64,000 bases of DNA from Telopea speciosissima (taxonomy: Eukaryota; Streptophyta; Magnoliopsida; Proteales; Proteaceae): positions 11,297,307 through 11,361,306 of the forward strand of contig NC_057920.1 in the NCBI RefSeq assembly GCF_018873765.1. Reading direction: 5' to 3'. The position numbers and the translations under genes are program-made. Every line of letters starts with the position of its first letter. Position 1 is the stretch's first letter. Shown here one piece after another: positions 1 through 11,451 of the stretch. Under the pieces are notes generated by a model. The model searched no databases. It saw nothing but the letters and a program-made list of their open reading frames with translations, and was not told where the DNA came from.

Positions 1-360
1 AAGGCCAATTTATTTTAAAATCTTGCCTCATCCTGAATCCTTTTAACTTAACCAAGCCCAACCCGGCCTTGAAGTCGGATTGAGATATCACAACCCATGC
101 CCAACCTTGTCGAGCTCAACCCGGCCTAGCCTAACCATAATCAGGTCGAGCTGGTCGGCCCTGATTGATCCTGATTTTTGCCAAGGCTAGCTTAGCCCTG
201 GTTAGCCCTAGGTGGCCCCTTTTTTTTTTTTTTTTTAATTTCATTTGTGTTCATATTACTAAAAAAGGAAGAAAAAAAGTGAGACATCATCAACAATAAT
301 CATTCTTAAAAATAATTGTAAAGTCTTAAAGCCTTACACGTAATGTGTAATAATTAATAT

Positions 361-547
361 GGGAGAAAAAACGCTACGTGGGTGTGTGCGGCGCGTTGCC
401 CCTGTGCCTAGACACAAGAGCTTACAAAATGACCATTGTACCCCCCCACAAAAGGTGAAAAATCCCAGGGTATAGCAGTCATTTTGCGTACCCCTGTGTT
501 GGGGCACAGGGGTAGCGCACCGCACGCACAAGGGTAGTATTCTCTTT
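361..547. mobile_element. Foldback MITE, copy A
   Basis: The two halves are imperfect reverse complements. The left arm begins GGGAGAA, contains GTGTGCGGCGCGTTGCCCCT and ends near ACAAAATGACC. The right arm, read in reverse complement, begins AAGAGAATA, contains GTGCGGTGCGCTACCCCT and ends GCAAAATGAC. It shares terminal GGGAGA and the central AAATGACC...GGTCATTT words with copies B to F. No clear target duplication is visible for this copy. Confidence 0.6.
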
Positions 548-1295
548 CACTATGTATAGTTATATAAAATAAGGGTTAGGATGGGCTGAGCCGCGGTCAG
601 CCCAAAGCTTCAGCCCAGGCCAAGCTTGGTCCGATCTCAGCCCTTAATATCCCATCCTATGCCCATCTTGTGGGCTGAAAAGCCCAGCTCAGGCCATGTC
701 CGGGTTCAAGGTAAGCTCAGGCTCACACAGCCACACTTACACCCTAGGCCAATTCAATAACTTTTTATTCAAGTTCTCGTGGAGACAAATTCTCATCGAT
801 ACACATTTTTTTAATATCTCTTCATTTTGTGATCACTCCTTGTGAAAAAAAATTAAATTTGGTCCACCTTAATGAATGTTTAGCGTTCTTTCTTCTAAGA
901 ATTATTTATCCAATAAATAATATAAATTAACAACTATTGCAACAATAGTTAAAATTAACATGTAAAATAGAAAATATTACATTTAAGTCCCTCCACTTTA
1001 ACAACATTCTATAATGGATTTTCAGATATAGAAAATACAATTGTCGAAAACCCTATTTGGTAGAAACAACCATTACATAGAATCTCAACCATTGATTGTA
1101 TAAAAAGCATTTTTTGTCAAATAACTATGTAATAATAATAATAATAATAACAATTAAATAGTTCAAAACGATAGAGACGTCTCAGATATGGAGACAAAAA
1201 CAACTACCAGAGAGTCTTGTTGCCTAAACAATTGACAGTGATTCATAAAGGGTTCTCATATATATCATGTCTAATAGACATACAATATGAAAGCT

Positions 1296-1298
<3 letters not shown>

Positions 1299-1327
<29 letters not shown>
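1299..1327. repeat. AT dinucleotide microsatellite
   Basis: An uninterrupted run of about 14 AT units. Nearby, 1128-1150 is a short ATA/TAA run. Confidence 0.9.
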
Positions 1328-1330
<3 letters not shown>

Positions 1331-1457
1331 TTGAATCACATTCCGAGAAATATACATGATAACCCAAAACAATGTACGTAATACCATTCTTAATTGTAGA
1401 TACTATAAAATATAACTTCAGAACAATACATCGCACATAAAAGGACAATATAACTTA

Positions 1458-1635
1458 GGGAGAGAGAATGCTAGCTAGTGTTGTGCCTCGACGTGTACCT
1501 ATGCCCAGGTGCAGTCGCGCACGAAATGACCCCATAAAAGGTGGAATGGACCTGGGGTGAGTTGGTCATTTTGTTCATGACTGTGCCTGATGGCAGGTAT
1601 ATGCGGCACAACACCGGTTAGTGTTCCTTTTTCCT
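1458..1635. mobile_element. Foldback MITE, copy B
   Basis: Begins GGGAGAGAGAATG and ends in the complementary TTCCTTTTTCCT. The arms contain GTTGTGCC and its complement GGCACAAC, and the centre holds GAAATGACCCC and GGTCATTTTG. The 8 bases outside are ATAACTTA on the left (1450-1457) and ATAAATTA on the right (1636-1643), 7 of 8 matching, as expected for a target-site duplication. Confidence 0.65.
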
Positions 1636-2719
1636 ATAAATTAATATGTTTAATTAAGATATAATGGACACAAATATCAAACACTAAAAATACCTAAGCC
1701 TCCGAAGATCAAAAAAAGGAAAAGTATAGTAAAGATTTTTTTTCATTTCTTTAATAGGAGTCCTTTTGTAGCCAACCTGTGTCATCTCAATGTAATGCGT
1801 TTAATATCTTTGCATTACGTCAGTAATTCCTTACGGGGGTTGAAATTTATGAGTTTTTGTCAGCTCACTCAAGCTATTTAATGCCCTTCCACTCATGCTT
1901 ATTGGCAATAATAGAGGGGAAGCTGATTATGGGACGGTTTTAGAATAGGTTTTCTAAAAGGTTTTAGAACTGAAACCAATTGGACCGTTTAAGATGCATG
2001 TTTAACTTAGCGCAAGAGATTGTTGTATGGTCGTGTAATACTTGCACCAGTACGAGGATCAATGAGAATGCACGTATGTAGAACTGTCTGAATGGGATAT
2101 TTAATAAGGGTTATGTTATAATTATCAAAGGAAACAAAGGTTAATATTTGTTTATTTACACGCATAGGAATTTATATTCTTGGAAAATTATTTATATATT
2201 TTTATAAATTTTTAGATTTATTTGAGCATTTGAATATCTTAAAAGAACCACAGGAGCCTAAGAGGTCATTCCATTATTAAACGGGATCGGATCCTAGTTT
2301 TGAAACCATCTAATAAATGACACTGAGAGTAGCTCATTAGTCAGAAACCAATTAGAAAACATCTCGATTACCCATAATCGTCCTAATTAACACCCTTACT
2401 TAAGTATATATTAGATCTGAATTATAATGAAATATTACTAAATTTTTTATTTTGCTCCACTTTTCATCCAAACAAAGTGTACCTTGATGTAATGGAAAAG
2501 TCCAGCCAATGTTATCAACATAATACAAGATATTAAACATCTCTCCACCTATTTGCTCACATGCTTATTTCACCATTTTCCATCAGAGATTAACAACGTC
2601 GTTGATTTCTTGGCCTGGAAAGCTTTGTACTTTAGTGTGGAAGATTAGTTTGCTTATTTTCACTCCTTAGTTATGGGATATTTGTAACTAAATGTTTTAC
2701 GCCCGTGACGTACAAATAA

Positions 2720-2891
2720 GGGAGAAAGAATATCACCCGGTTGCACCAGTTATACCAGATATGCCGCCCTACGCCCGGACATAGGCTTGATCATTTCCAT
2801 TATTCTAGGGGTGTGGCGATCATTTTGAACACCCCTGTGTCAGGCCGTAGGACGACGTATCTGGTGCAACCAGGTGGAGTTCTCTTTCCCC
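2720..2891. mobile_element. Foldback MITE, copy C
   Basis: Begins GGGAGAAAGAATATCACC and ends GGAGTTCTCTTTCCCC. The arms are largely complementary (CACCCGGTTGCACCAG against CTGGTGCAACCAGGTG). The centre carries GATCATTT on both sides. The flanks ACAAATAA (2712-2719) and ATAAATAA (2892-2899) match at 7 of 8 bases. Confidence 0.7.
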
Positions 2892-2938
2892 ATAAATAAA
2901 TAGAACTTTTACTATCCAAGAAAAGAAAAAATATCTAC

Positions 2939-3072
2939 GGAGAATGTTCTCTGTGCCGCATCGTAGCCTGTGCCCAGCCATTAGACAGCCTGTATAGGGG
3001 ATAGGGTGGTCATTACGCCCACCTCCATGTGCCTGGGCACAGACTACGCTGCGATACAGAGAACATCACCCC
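2939..3072. mobile_element. Foldback MITE, copy D
   Basis: Starts GGAGAATGTTCTCTGTGCCG and ends CAGAGAACATCACCCC. The arms include CGCATCGTAGCCTGTGCCCA and a near-perfect complement at 3034-3058. The outer flanks (ATATCTA and ATATATA) are A/T rich and similar, but the exact duplication is uncertain. Copy D lies only about 45 bp from copy C. Confidence 0.6.
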
Positions 3073-3515
3073 ATATATAAAATAGGAAAGTGAGAGTAGA
3101 CAAAGCTATCTCAAGAATCCAGTTAATATCACCTCAATTACAGCAACCAAATTTTTTTTTAGGGGAAGATCTCAAATTGTGGATAGAAATTCATCTTATG
3201 TAAATCTGTAATGGGTTTACCTAAAAAAAATAAATCTGTAATGGGTATAGTTGGAAGTCCTTCTGTCACACTCTGAATCCCTTAGTGGAATTTTATTTTA
3301 CAACCAAAAACGCCATTACAGGAATGGCAAATGATTGCTTTTGAACAAATACGAAATATCAGAGCCTAAGAACAGATCACCACCTGTCTATTCTGTGTTG
3401 TGACGGTAGTCCATTTTCTGGAAGTGATAAAGTCTGGAATCTTTAATTTTCAAATGCGTTACTTGCCTTTTCTTCCCATGGAGATTTCCTGTTATAGATA
3501 TATGGCAAAACCCAG

Positions 3516-3524
3516 ATATATAAT
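3516..3524 (+). promoter_or_regulatory. Probable TATA box of ent-kaurene oxidase
   Basis: TATATAATA lies about 70 bp upstream of the chosen ATG at 3589, a usual distance for a plant core promoter with a short 5' leader. Assigned by position and sequence only. Confidence 0.45.
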
Positions 3525-3588
3525 AAGGGCATAACCGCATAAGTAAGCACAGAACACTACAGAGTTGAGAGAATCAGAGTGTTCCGGC

Positions 3589-6500
3589 ATGGCAGTAGTA
3601 CAGGCAATCTCAATCTCCCTAGCGATGGTTTATGCGACTATTGCAGTGGCTTTGTTAACCGTTCTATTCTACATCGGAAGATTTCTCTTTCATAAGAACT
3701 GCCCTTCTCCCTTAAAGCCATCTCCGCCTGGTACTGGGTTAATTTTTTTTTTTTTTTTTTCTTTCTTTCTTTCATCTCTATTCTTGTTTGGAGATTGTCT
3801 GAGTAGATGTTTTTGGGGAATCCTTGCATGCAGAGGTTCCAGGGGTGCCTTTGATCGGGAATTTGCTGCAGCTGAAGGAGAAAAAGCCACACCAGACGTT
3901 CGCTAAGTGGGCTGAGATTTATGGATCGATTTACTCGATTAAGACCGGAGCCTCGAAGATGGTTGTTATCAATTCTGCAGATGTTGCCAAAGAGGTACCC
4001 AATAAATCTCTCCCTTTTTATCAATTCTGCAGAGTTAAGATTCTTTTTTCTTTTCGCCCTCTATGAATTTGGTCCCATTTCCATGTTTTCTCGAGGGGAT
4101 TCGACGCTATTCCTCAGGCCTTATCTTATTCTGCTACTGCCATTATCGTCTGCTTGAGGACGAAACAAGGAATGGGGGTTAGTGATTCAGTGACTGTGAC
4201 ACTGATGGTGATAGAGAGTGGGACCCGTTGAGTTTTTGTTGTTACTTGTCAGTGCCGAGTTCCGACGGTGACCCAGCCAATGTCTGGTCTCCTTATGTAC
4301 TCGGGATATTGTATTCTTTTGTGTCGCTTGTCGTTCCTTGTTTCCTTGTTTTGAGCCTGAGTCCAAACCGACAAGCACGTAGGTTTTGGTTGCATCGCAA
4401 GAACTTTCATGGAGGTGCATGGTACAGTCAAGATTCTTGTGATGTTAGGGTTTTCTTTAGGTTTATCGCATTTGGGTGAAAAGAGTGGGGATCAGAATCG
4501 CTGGAAAGGGGGAAACCTTACTGGGATTTCACAGTCGCAGACTACAATATTATCCCAAGCTTCTGGACACAGCAAAATTCAAGGATCAGAGCCTTAGTTC
4601 AGGCTATGCTCCTTCTGGTTCGTGAAGGTAATGTCCTGAGTCTCCTGATTGGTTTTATCTCTGTTTGTAATTGATCTACAAAATATCTATTTGAAAAAGG
4701 CATTTTGAATGGGTTTATATTTTATAAAAGCGTCTTCAGCAGGGATGTCTGCTTCCAGATTTCATAGGAATTTCGAACTTGAACTGCTTTTTATGATTTT
4801 TTTCCTTGATGAAAAGCTCTCTGCTTCCACTTCAACCACTTTTCTGTGATTCTTCCTTGAACCAGAAGGAGCATAGCCTGAACTAAGGCTCAGAGCCCGG
4901 CCGGACTCTCTCTAATGATAGAATGATAATCTGAATTTCTTCACCAATTCAGTTTCTGGAGACCTCCAAAATAACTCTTCTGAACATTGAGCTGGTGGCT
5001 ATAGGCTTCGATTCTGTGCTAATGCTTGATTCATAATAATAAATTAAGGTGGTAGTGTGGCATGAGAATCGTTTTGTCCTGGTTGGTTATTTGTTAAGAA
5101 AAAGAGTTCACACCTCTGTTTAAGTGCTCTATACTCTTTTTCTAGTTACTTACTCTACAATAAAGTTGAGAACTGGTTGCTTTGTTTCGACCAAAGATGT
5201 GTCCCACACCCTTTACTAGGTTTTTGTCTATATCAAAAGGTTGGCAAAAAGATTCTCACACTGATAGTGTGGGGATGCTTTCCCATGCCCTTTCACATTC
5301 TGAGTCTTGACCATGTGGGTCCTTTACTAGATGAATCATTTCTCACACCGGGATTGGACTTAAAAATCCAGGATTGGGATTGGGATTCGGATAAGATTGG
5401 AATCGGCCTTGGAATTGGCATATTCCAGGCATCTAGGGTTTTTACATACAGGATCGACCTGAGCTGGATCAAGGAGAATCAGGATCAGCCTTTGCTGATT
5501 CAGATCCGTATCGGTTGGATCAATTTTTAAAATCCTTGTAGGGTAGGAGATCCCCCCAACACTGTTGGTGTGGGAAACCCTCTCTCCTAAAGGTTCTTAA
5601 TTGTTTTGTAGGCTTAATACATCAAGGAGGGAGAAAGAAAAGCTAGTGTAGAGCGTAGACTTCATTTATGTCAGACAAAGGTAGGAGGATGCCCTTTAAT
5701 GGCTATTCCCACCACATGGTACTTATAGAATACACGATAGTATAATATGGCTGAATGATGTGGGCTGTTAAGACAACCTTATCTAGCTGGGACCGTGAAG
5801 TGGCAAATTGCCTCTATGTGTATATATCATATTTAAAAATAACATGAATAATCACAAAACAAAAGTGACTTGTTACTTGTAATATCATATATGATGTAAC
5901 TGTTATTTTTTTTTTTTGGGGGGGGGGGGGGGGGGTGGCGGGGGAGGGTGTGAGTTCAGCCCCCACCCAAAAAAATAAAATAAATCACCTCCTCTCTTCA
6001 GCCACTCAAGCTTCATATATATCATCTATTGAGTATACTTTATTATACATGGCAAGGCTGAAGAGGAAATATTTGCCCCCTCTCTCTCCAAACCTTAATC
6101 TACGTGGAACTTATGGTACCTGTGATAAAAAAAAATTTGTAATGTAATTTTTCAATGTGTTCATGTGTTACATATTTGTTTTTGGGTGGGTGGGGGTGAA
6201 GGTACTAATGTGTGACAAGGGGTTGATATATCAATTAGCTACCTTGTCAAATTATTAAGGGACTTGCATTCTTCTTATGGTGTTGCAATTAAGGTTTATC
6301 AATACTTAATAGAGTTGGGTTTAAAATCAATTAAAGATGGTAGAGAAGGTTAAGATACAGTGTTGCCTCATGGTGCCTCAAATATATAGATATATATATG
6401 GTATGGTGTGACTTATTTGGTTATGGGACATTATGGTGCTTGAAAAATAGTAGGACCTTGCATGGTGGCTGGGGGTGCAAGTCGGGTGGGCTTGGGTTGG

Positions 6501-8843
6501 AGAATTAATAAATTTTGAAAATAATTGAGCCTGAGCCCACCCAACCTGGCTCAATTTGGTTCAAAATTGAGCTTGAATTCAGCCCTAGCTACACCCTACT
6601 GGTGGCTTTATAAAAATCCATGTCTCTCATGCATGTTTCAGATTATGTTGTGCAGGCTGGGGTTAAGTAAAATTTAACCGGGCCAGGCTGGTATAGTTGT
6701 AACTCGCCGTACATTGCCTAGTTTTCGTCCCTTGCATTGGCAAACCCCAACTATTTACTATCTTCAGTCTTCACTGTATACCATATTTATACCAAATTTT
6801 TATTGGCTGTGTGTACCAAATTTCTTATTTCATTTCTCTGGATCCTCCACATCATTTTATATGATCACTTTGGAAATGTAGACCTTCTTGGATGAATCTT
6901 GGTATTTATCTCTAATTATAGTGATCTAATATTTTCTGCCCAACCTGTGTGGCTTTTGCAGGCCATGGTGACAAATTTCTCATCCATCTCCACAAGGAAG
7001 CTTTCAAATGCATTGAAGATACTCACCTATGATAAATGTATGGTTGCCACAAGTGATTATGATGATTTCCACAAGACGGTGAAGCGGCATGTACTCACAA
7101 GTGTCTTGGGAGCAAATGCTCAGGTTTGCTAGTTGAAACTTCTTAACTTCAATAAAGAACTAGTATACACCTATTAAGTGAAACCTCTCTACCTCCCTCC
7201 CACCTCTTCTAGTGTCTGTACTTTGGGGTTTGATTGACCCAAATAGTTATTTTGTCTGTTCAGAAGCGACACCGTTCTCACAGAGACATTATGATAAAGA
7301 ATGCATTGAACCGCTTCCGTGCTCATGCCAACAACAATCCTCATCAAGCTGTAAACTTTAGAAATATATTCAGAGATGAACTCTTTGGATTATCATTGAA
7401 AGAAGTGAGTTGCTTCATTCTTGTGATACTTTTCAGATGTTTTATATTGAAAATAAAGTTGGCTTGGGTATGAAATATGGAATGGTAATGCTATTTTCAG
7501 GCTTTGGGTATGGATGTGGAATCCTCCATTTATGTTGAGGATCTTGGTATGAGACTGTCACGAGAGGAGATTTTTGAGGTTTTTTTCTTTCTTCTTTTCC
7601 TTTTAATCTTTTAAGAGTAACCTCATATTTATTAGAGGGAGTGAAATAGCCTATATATATCCCATATACTTACAGTGGAGGTCTTTTAGGTGTTGGTGCA
7701 TGATCCAATGATGGGTGCAATTGAGGTGGATTGGAGGGACTTCTTCCCATATCTTAGATGGATTCCTAATAAGAGTGTGGAAACAAAAATCAAGAGAATG
7801 GATGCACGTAGAGCAGCAGTGATGAAGGCCCTTATTGAGGAGCAGAAGAAACGGGTTGCTCTGGGACAGGTACGGTTTTTTCTTCTACTACATCTGGATG
7901 GACAGTATGTGAATCTTGATATGAAACAAAAACATTCCAATCTTCTTCAGTTTAATTGTCATTGTAACTTGCATGATTTTTAAACAGGAAATGAACTGCT
8001 ATCTTGACTACCTGTTATCAGAAGCAAAAACACTTACAGAGAAACAACTAATGATGTTGTTATGGGAAGTAATTATTGAGTCTTCGGATACAACTATGGT
8101 TGCAGCAGAATGGGCCCTCTATGAACTTGCCAAAGATGCAGATAGTCAGGTGGTTTTCTCTATAGAAGTTTTATTTCTCTTTTCTTTTTTTTCATTGTTG
8201 CAGTACATTCTGAATCCTTCTTTGATTGTATAGGATTATCTCTATCGGGAGATTCAAAAAATTTGTGGATCTAATGAAGTTACTGAGGAACATTTGTCGC
8301 AATTACCATTTTTAAATGCTGTTTTCCATGAAACACTGAGAAAGTACAGTCCGGCTCCTATTGTTCCCATACGATATGTACATGAAGATACCAGACTTGG
8401 AGGGTTTCACATCCCTGCTGGAACTCAGGTGAAATGCTCTTTGCATGAAAAACTTGTTGCTCTTTTTATTTATTTTTTTGTACCTTGTGGTTTCATCACT
8501 ATTGGTCTTAATAATGAAACATGAACAGATTGCAATCAACCTCTATGGGTGTAACATGGATAGGAGACAATGGGATGAGCCTGAAAAGTGGAAGCCTGAG
8601 AGGTTTCTTGATAGCAAGTATGATCCAACAGATTTGTACAAGACAATGGCATTTGGAGGAGGTAAGAGAGTGTGTGCAGGTGCTCTGCAGGCAATGTTGA
8701 TTGCTTGCACAGCTATTGGTAGATTTGTGCAGGAGTTTGAGTGGAAACTCAAAGAATCGGAGGAAGAGGACGTCGACACATTCGGGCTCACCTCCATCAA
8801 ATTTAATCCATTGCATGTTACAATAACACCTAGAGAAAAATAA
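3589..8843 (+). CDS. KO: ent-kaurene oxidase (cytochrome P450, CYP701A type)
   Basis: Catalyses the three-step oxidation of ent-kaurene to ent-kaurenoic acid in gibberellin biosynthesis; family members sit on the plastid outer envelope/ER membrane. Nine exons fit GT-AG rules and phase: 3589-3730, 3834-3994, 6962-7123, 7264-7404, 7501-7578, 7690-7869, 7988-8149, 8234-8428, 8529-8843, giving 511 residues, normal for the family. An N-terminal membrane anchor (about residues 8-30) is followed by a proline hinge. The I-helix reads ESSDTT (Asp322, Thr323, Thr324), ExxR is ETLR (375-378), PERF is at 430-433, and the haem motif [10 protein letters not shown] at 449-458 has its ligand Cys456. The start is set by the anchor; an upstream in-frame ATG at 3565 would add only eight residues. 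Intron 2 is about 3 kb. No disabling change is seen. The CYP701A assignment rests on overall similarity recalled from known KO proteins. Confidence 0.95.
4589..4891. repeat. Perfect 33-bp inverted repeat in KO intron 2
   Basis: The bases at 4589-4621 (starting GAGCCTTAGTTCAGGC) recur exactly as the reverse complement at 4859-4891, separated by 237 bp. A transcript through the intron could form a hairpin with a large loop. No transposon termini or target duplications are evident next to the arms. Confidence 0.8.
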
Positions 8844-8874
8844 GTGATGCAACCAAACTGCTATGGTTTCTTTT

Positions 8875-8880
8875 AATAAA
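8875..8880 (+). terminator. Polyadenylation signal of KO
   Basis: AATAAA occurs 32 bases after the KO stop codon, the first canonical signal downstream. Confidence 0.5.
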
Positions 8881-9148
8881 TAGGGGATGGTAGAACTTGT
8901 GGTTGAAGATCTGGTTTTTTTTTTTTTTATTTTAAAAATATGTAGAAAAACTTGACTTGTGGTTTAAGATCATTCTCATATAGTAAAAAGGAATGATTAT
9001 TTCTAAGTCTCCAGGTGTAAATGGAGTGGCCTACGTACTTTGTTACCATTTTACACTAAAGTTGGGAAGTTCACTCTGTGGTGCATGGTTTTAGGAATTG
9101 GTTGCGGATTGGAGGAATCACCCGATTCAATTGGTATCGGTGGTCCCC

Positions 9149-9534
9149 CTATCCTGATTCCTGTTCGATTCCGTATCAGTGAATCAGTACGAAAGATGGG
9201 TAAAACAGTTCGATCCAGATCGATATGGAGCAATCTGGATCGTTATCGGTTGAGATCGTAGTCGATTCCGATTCCTAAAATCCTGGTATGGACTGTGGAG
9301 AGACTCTGAAAGACCACCTATCCTGATTCCTGTTCGATTCCGTATCAGTGGATCAGTACGAAAGATGGGTAAAACAGTTCGATCCAGATCGATATGGAGC
9401 AATCTGGATTGTTATCGGTTGAGATCGTAGTCGATTCCGATTCCTAGATATGGAGCAATCTGGATTGTTATCGGTTGAGATCGTAGTCGATTCCGATTCC
9501 TAAAATCCTGGTATGGACTGTGGAGAGACTCTGA
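9149..9534. repeat. Tandem repeat, 169-bp unit with an internal partial copy
   Basis: A unit starting CTATCCTGATTCCTGTTCGA at 9149 is repeated at 9318 (period 169 bp), ending both times in TGGAGAGACTCTGAAA. Within the second unit a segment of about 57 bp (GATATGGAGCAATCTGG to CGATTCCGATTCCT) is duplicated once more. The GATTCGGATT-like words also occur at 5350-5520, 33360-33800 and 54790-54960. Confidence 0.85.
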
Positions 9535-10361
9535 AACTTTTTGTGCATACTGAAATACATGATGTCTCTTATACAGCAGTGACCAACTTTCCTTTATGCA
9601 TGCAATGTGAACTCTGAAGACTTTTAGGCTGCGTTTAGAATGCATATCAAACGCAGCTTAAGTGAATTTTAATTTGCAACTTAAGACATGAATGATTTTG
9701 TGGAACATCCATAGAGGTACTAGGAACCCTTTTTCTCCCCCAACTTATTGTCATGTGTTTGGCCAATGGGTGGTTCTATCTCTCGCTGTGTGTGTGTTAT
9801 TAAGTGCAAATTGGATGAACCCAAATTTTGTGGACAGGTAGAACATAAGCTTTCTTGCCTATAAATCAAGTATCAGTTTAAATGGAGTTTGTCAAGTGGT
9901 AAAATAAATTTTGAAAATATAAGATTACAGGAGGGCCAGGAGGGTATATGAACTTACTGATATTTGATTGAATTTGGGACTGAAATTTGACATGTAACCA
10001 TTTGACAAGGTAAACAGGTTGGTTAGCGAAAAATAGCAGTCAATGAATGTGCCTCTTGCCCAATGCTCAAGGGTAAATAATAAGAATCCCTTGAATAATA
10101 AGAAAGTGAGTCAAAAGGTTTCCATTCCTGTTCTTGCTTGAGGGTGACTCATATTTTTCTTCGGGGAAGGCATTCGTACACGGGGGATTCTCCCATCAAT
10201 GCCATCAAAAAAAGGGAACAAGGGGTTTTTTACGTCATTTTTGACTACTTTTGACTGCATTTAATGCAGGTTGTGTATATACACGGCTGTGCATAAAAAC
10301 TTTTACCTTTTTCTTCCTACAAACAAAATATTGAAAATTTTTTCAAAAAGAAATAAAATTT

Positions 10362-10526
10362 GGGAGAAGGTTCTCTGAACAAACGACATAGAGGAACACA
10401 CCTATGAGGTGTGATAGAATGGTTTCGTACATAGGAGGACAACGAGGTCATTTCATTTAAATAGGAGAGAGATGGAGCGAGAGTGTTAGTGTACTCTTCC
10501 CTAGCGGCTCAAAGAACCCTTTTCCC
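10362..10526. mobile_element. Foldback MITE, copy E
   Basis: Begins GGGAGAAGGTTCTCTGAAC and ends CTCAAAGAACCCTTTTCCC, which is roughly complementary, with GAGGTCATTT in the centre. The flanks are ATAAAATTT (10353-10361) and ATAAAAATTT (10527-10536), identical except for one A, as expected for a target duplication. The arms are more degraded than in copies A-D. Confidence 0.6.
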
Positions 10527-10797
10527 ATAAAAATTTGGACCAAGATTGACGGGTTCAGATGTGTGCAAGGGGTATCAGATGGTTTTTCCTGAGAACAACA
10601 TACTAAAACCTACGAGGGATTAATTTGTGAATCTGAGGATGGTGGTGGCCAGGGAAACCTAGTCCTAAAAATTTCACATGAAATCAAACTGAGCCTTTAA
10701 AACAGAAAAGTATCCCTTTTGGCGTCTCTTTCTTGGATTTGTTTTTTTGTCATAATCGAGATAAATGGTCCGGATCTGTGTTTGGATGGATAACCCA

Positions 10798-10828
10798 TAC
10801 CCTGACCCTGACCCTGACCCTGACCCTT
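10798..10828. repeat. Short CCCTGA tandem run
   Basis: Four to five consecutive CCCTGA units. They do not match the plant telomere repeat CCCTAAA. Confidence 0.8.
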
Positions 10829-11378
10829 TCTACAGAAACTCTTACGGTCTTACCCAGTGACGCATTGAAGAACCCTTGAATATATTGAGTATATAACCGA
10901 GTTTTTTCCCAACCAACAAATCTCTTCACTTTGTTATGGATTCTGGCGATCTGAAGGGACCCTTGGAACAGTGAAAAAGGTAGTTCAAACATTGGTATAT
11001 AAAGAGTAGATCATTTATAGGATCCGAGCGGTGGGATTCTCTTCACCTATGAATATAAACTGGATTGTAAAGTTCCAGAATTGATGTTTTGATGCAACTT
11101 CCCAACCATAAACACCCAAGTTTCCCACCTAAATTTTGCTTAATTTATTGGTTACAATTACATGTGATAAACTCAGGCACCACACCCTTGTTTGAACTTT
11201 GAAGGACTTCCTTGAAACAAAGGTAGGTGTCACCAGTCCATGGCACCTACAGCTGATGAACTACCACTTGAAAATTTCCAATTATCCAAACTCCATTAAT
11301 ACCAATATTGCAAGTTTCATCCATTTTTCTTTTCTTTTCTTTTCTTTTTTTTCCTTGGTTCTTAGGAGGATGATTGCC

Positions 11379-11386
11379 TATAAATT
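11379..11386 (+). promoter_or_regulatory. Probable TATA box of the GDSL lipase gene
   Basis: CTATAAAT lies about 70 bp upstream of the ATG at 11452, in otherwise unremarkable A/T-rich sequence. Assigned by position and sequence only. Confidence 0.5.
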
Positions 11387-11451
11387 TATTACAGGTTATG
11401 GTTTCTGCCATGGTGTTCTAAACTTCTTTCATTTAAGAAGTTAGAAAACCC

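Larger units (their letters stand above)
1..3515. other. Intergenic DNA, repeat-rich
   Basis: No credible protein gene is visible upstream of ent-kaurene oxidase. The first 230 bases and 570-740 are low-complexity sequence rich in GGCC, AGCCC and GGGCTG words, probably the subterminal parts of old DNA transposons. Four small foldback elements (listed separately) take up much of the rest. Other short open frames are shadows of simple repeats or foldback arms. Confidence 0.6.
8881..11378. other. Intergenic DNA between KO and the GDSL lipase
   Basis: No gene is supported here. The stretch holds the 9149-9534 tandem repeats, foldback copy E and a short CCCTGA run, listed separately. The remainder is A/T-rich sequence in which nothing else is recognised. 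Confidence 0.6.

Noticed and set aside
10798-10828. CCCTGA run as an interstitial telomere
   Set aside because: Plant telomere is CCCTAAA; only four to five units and the wrong sequence.
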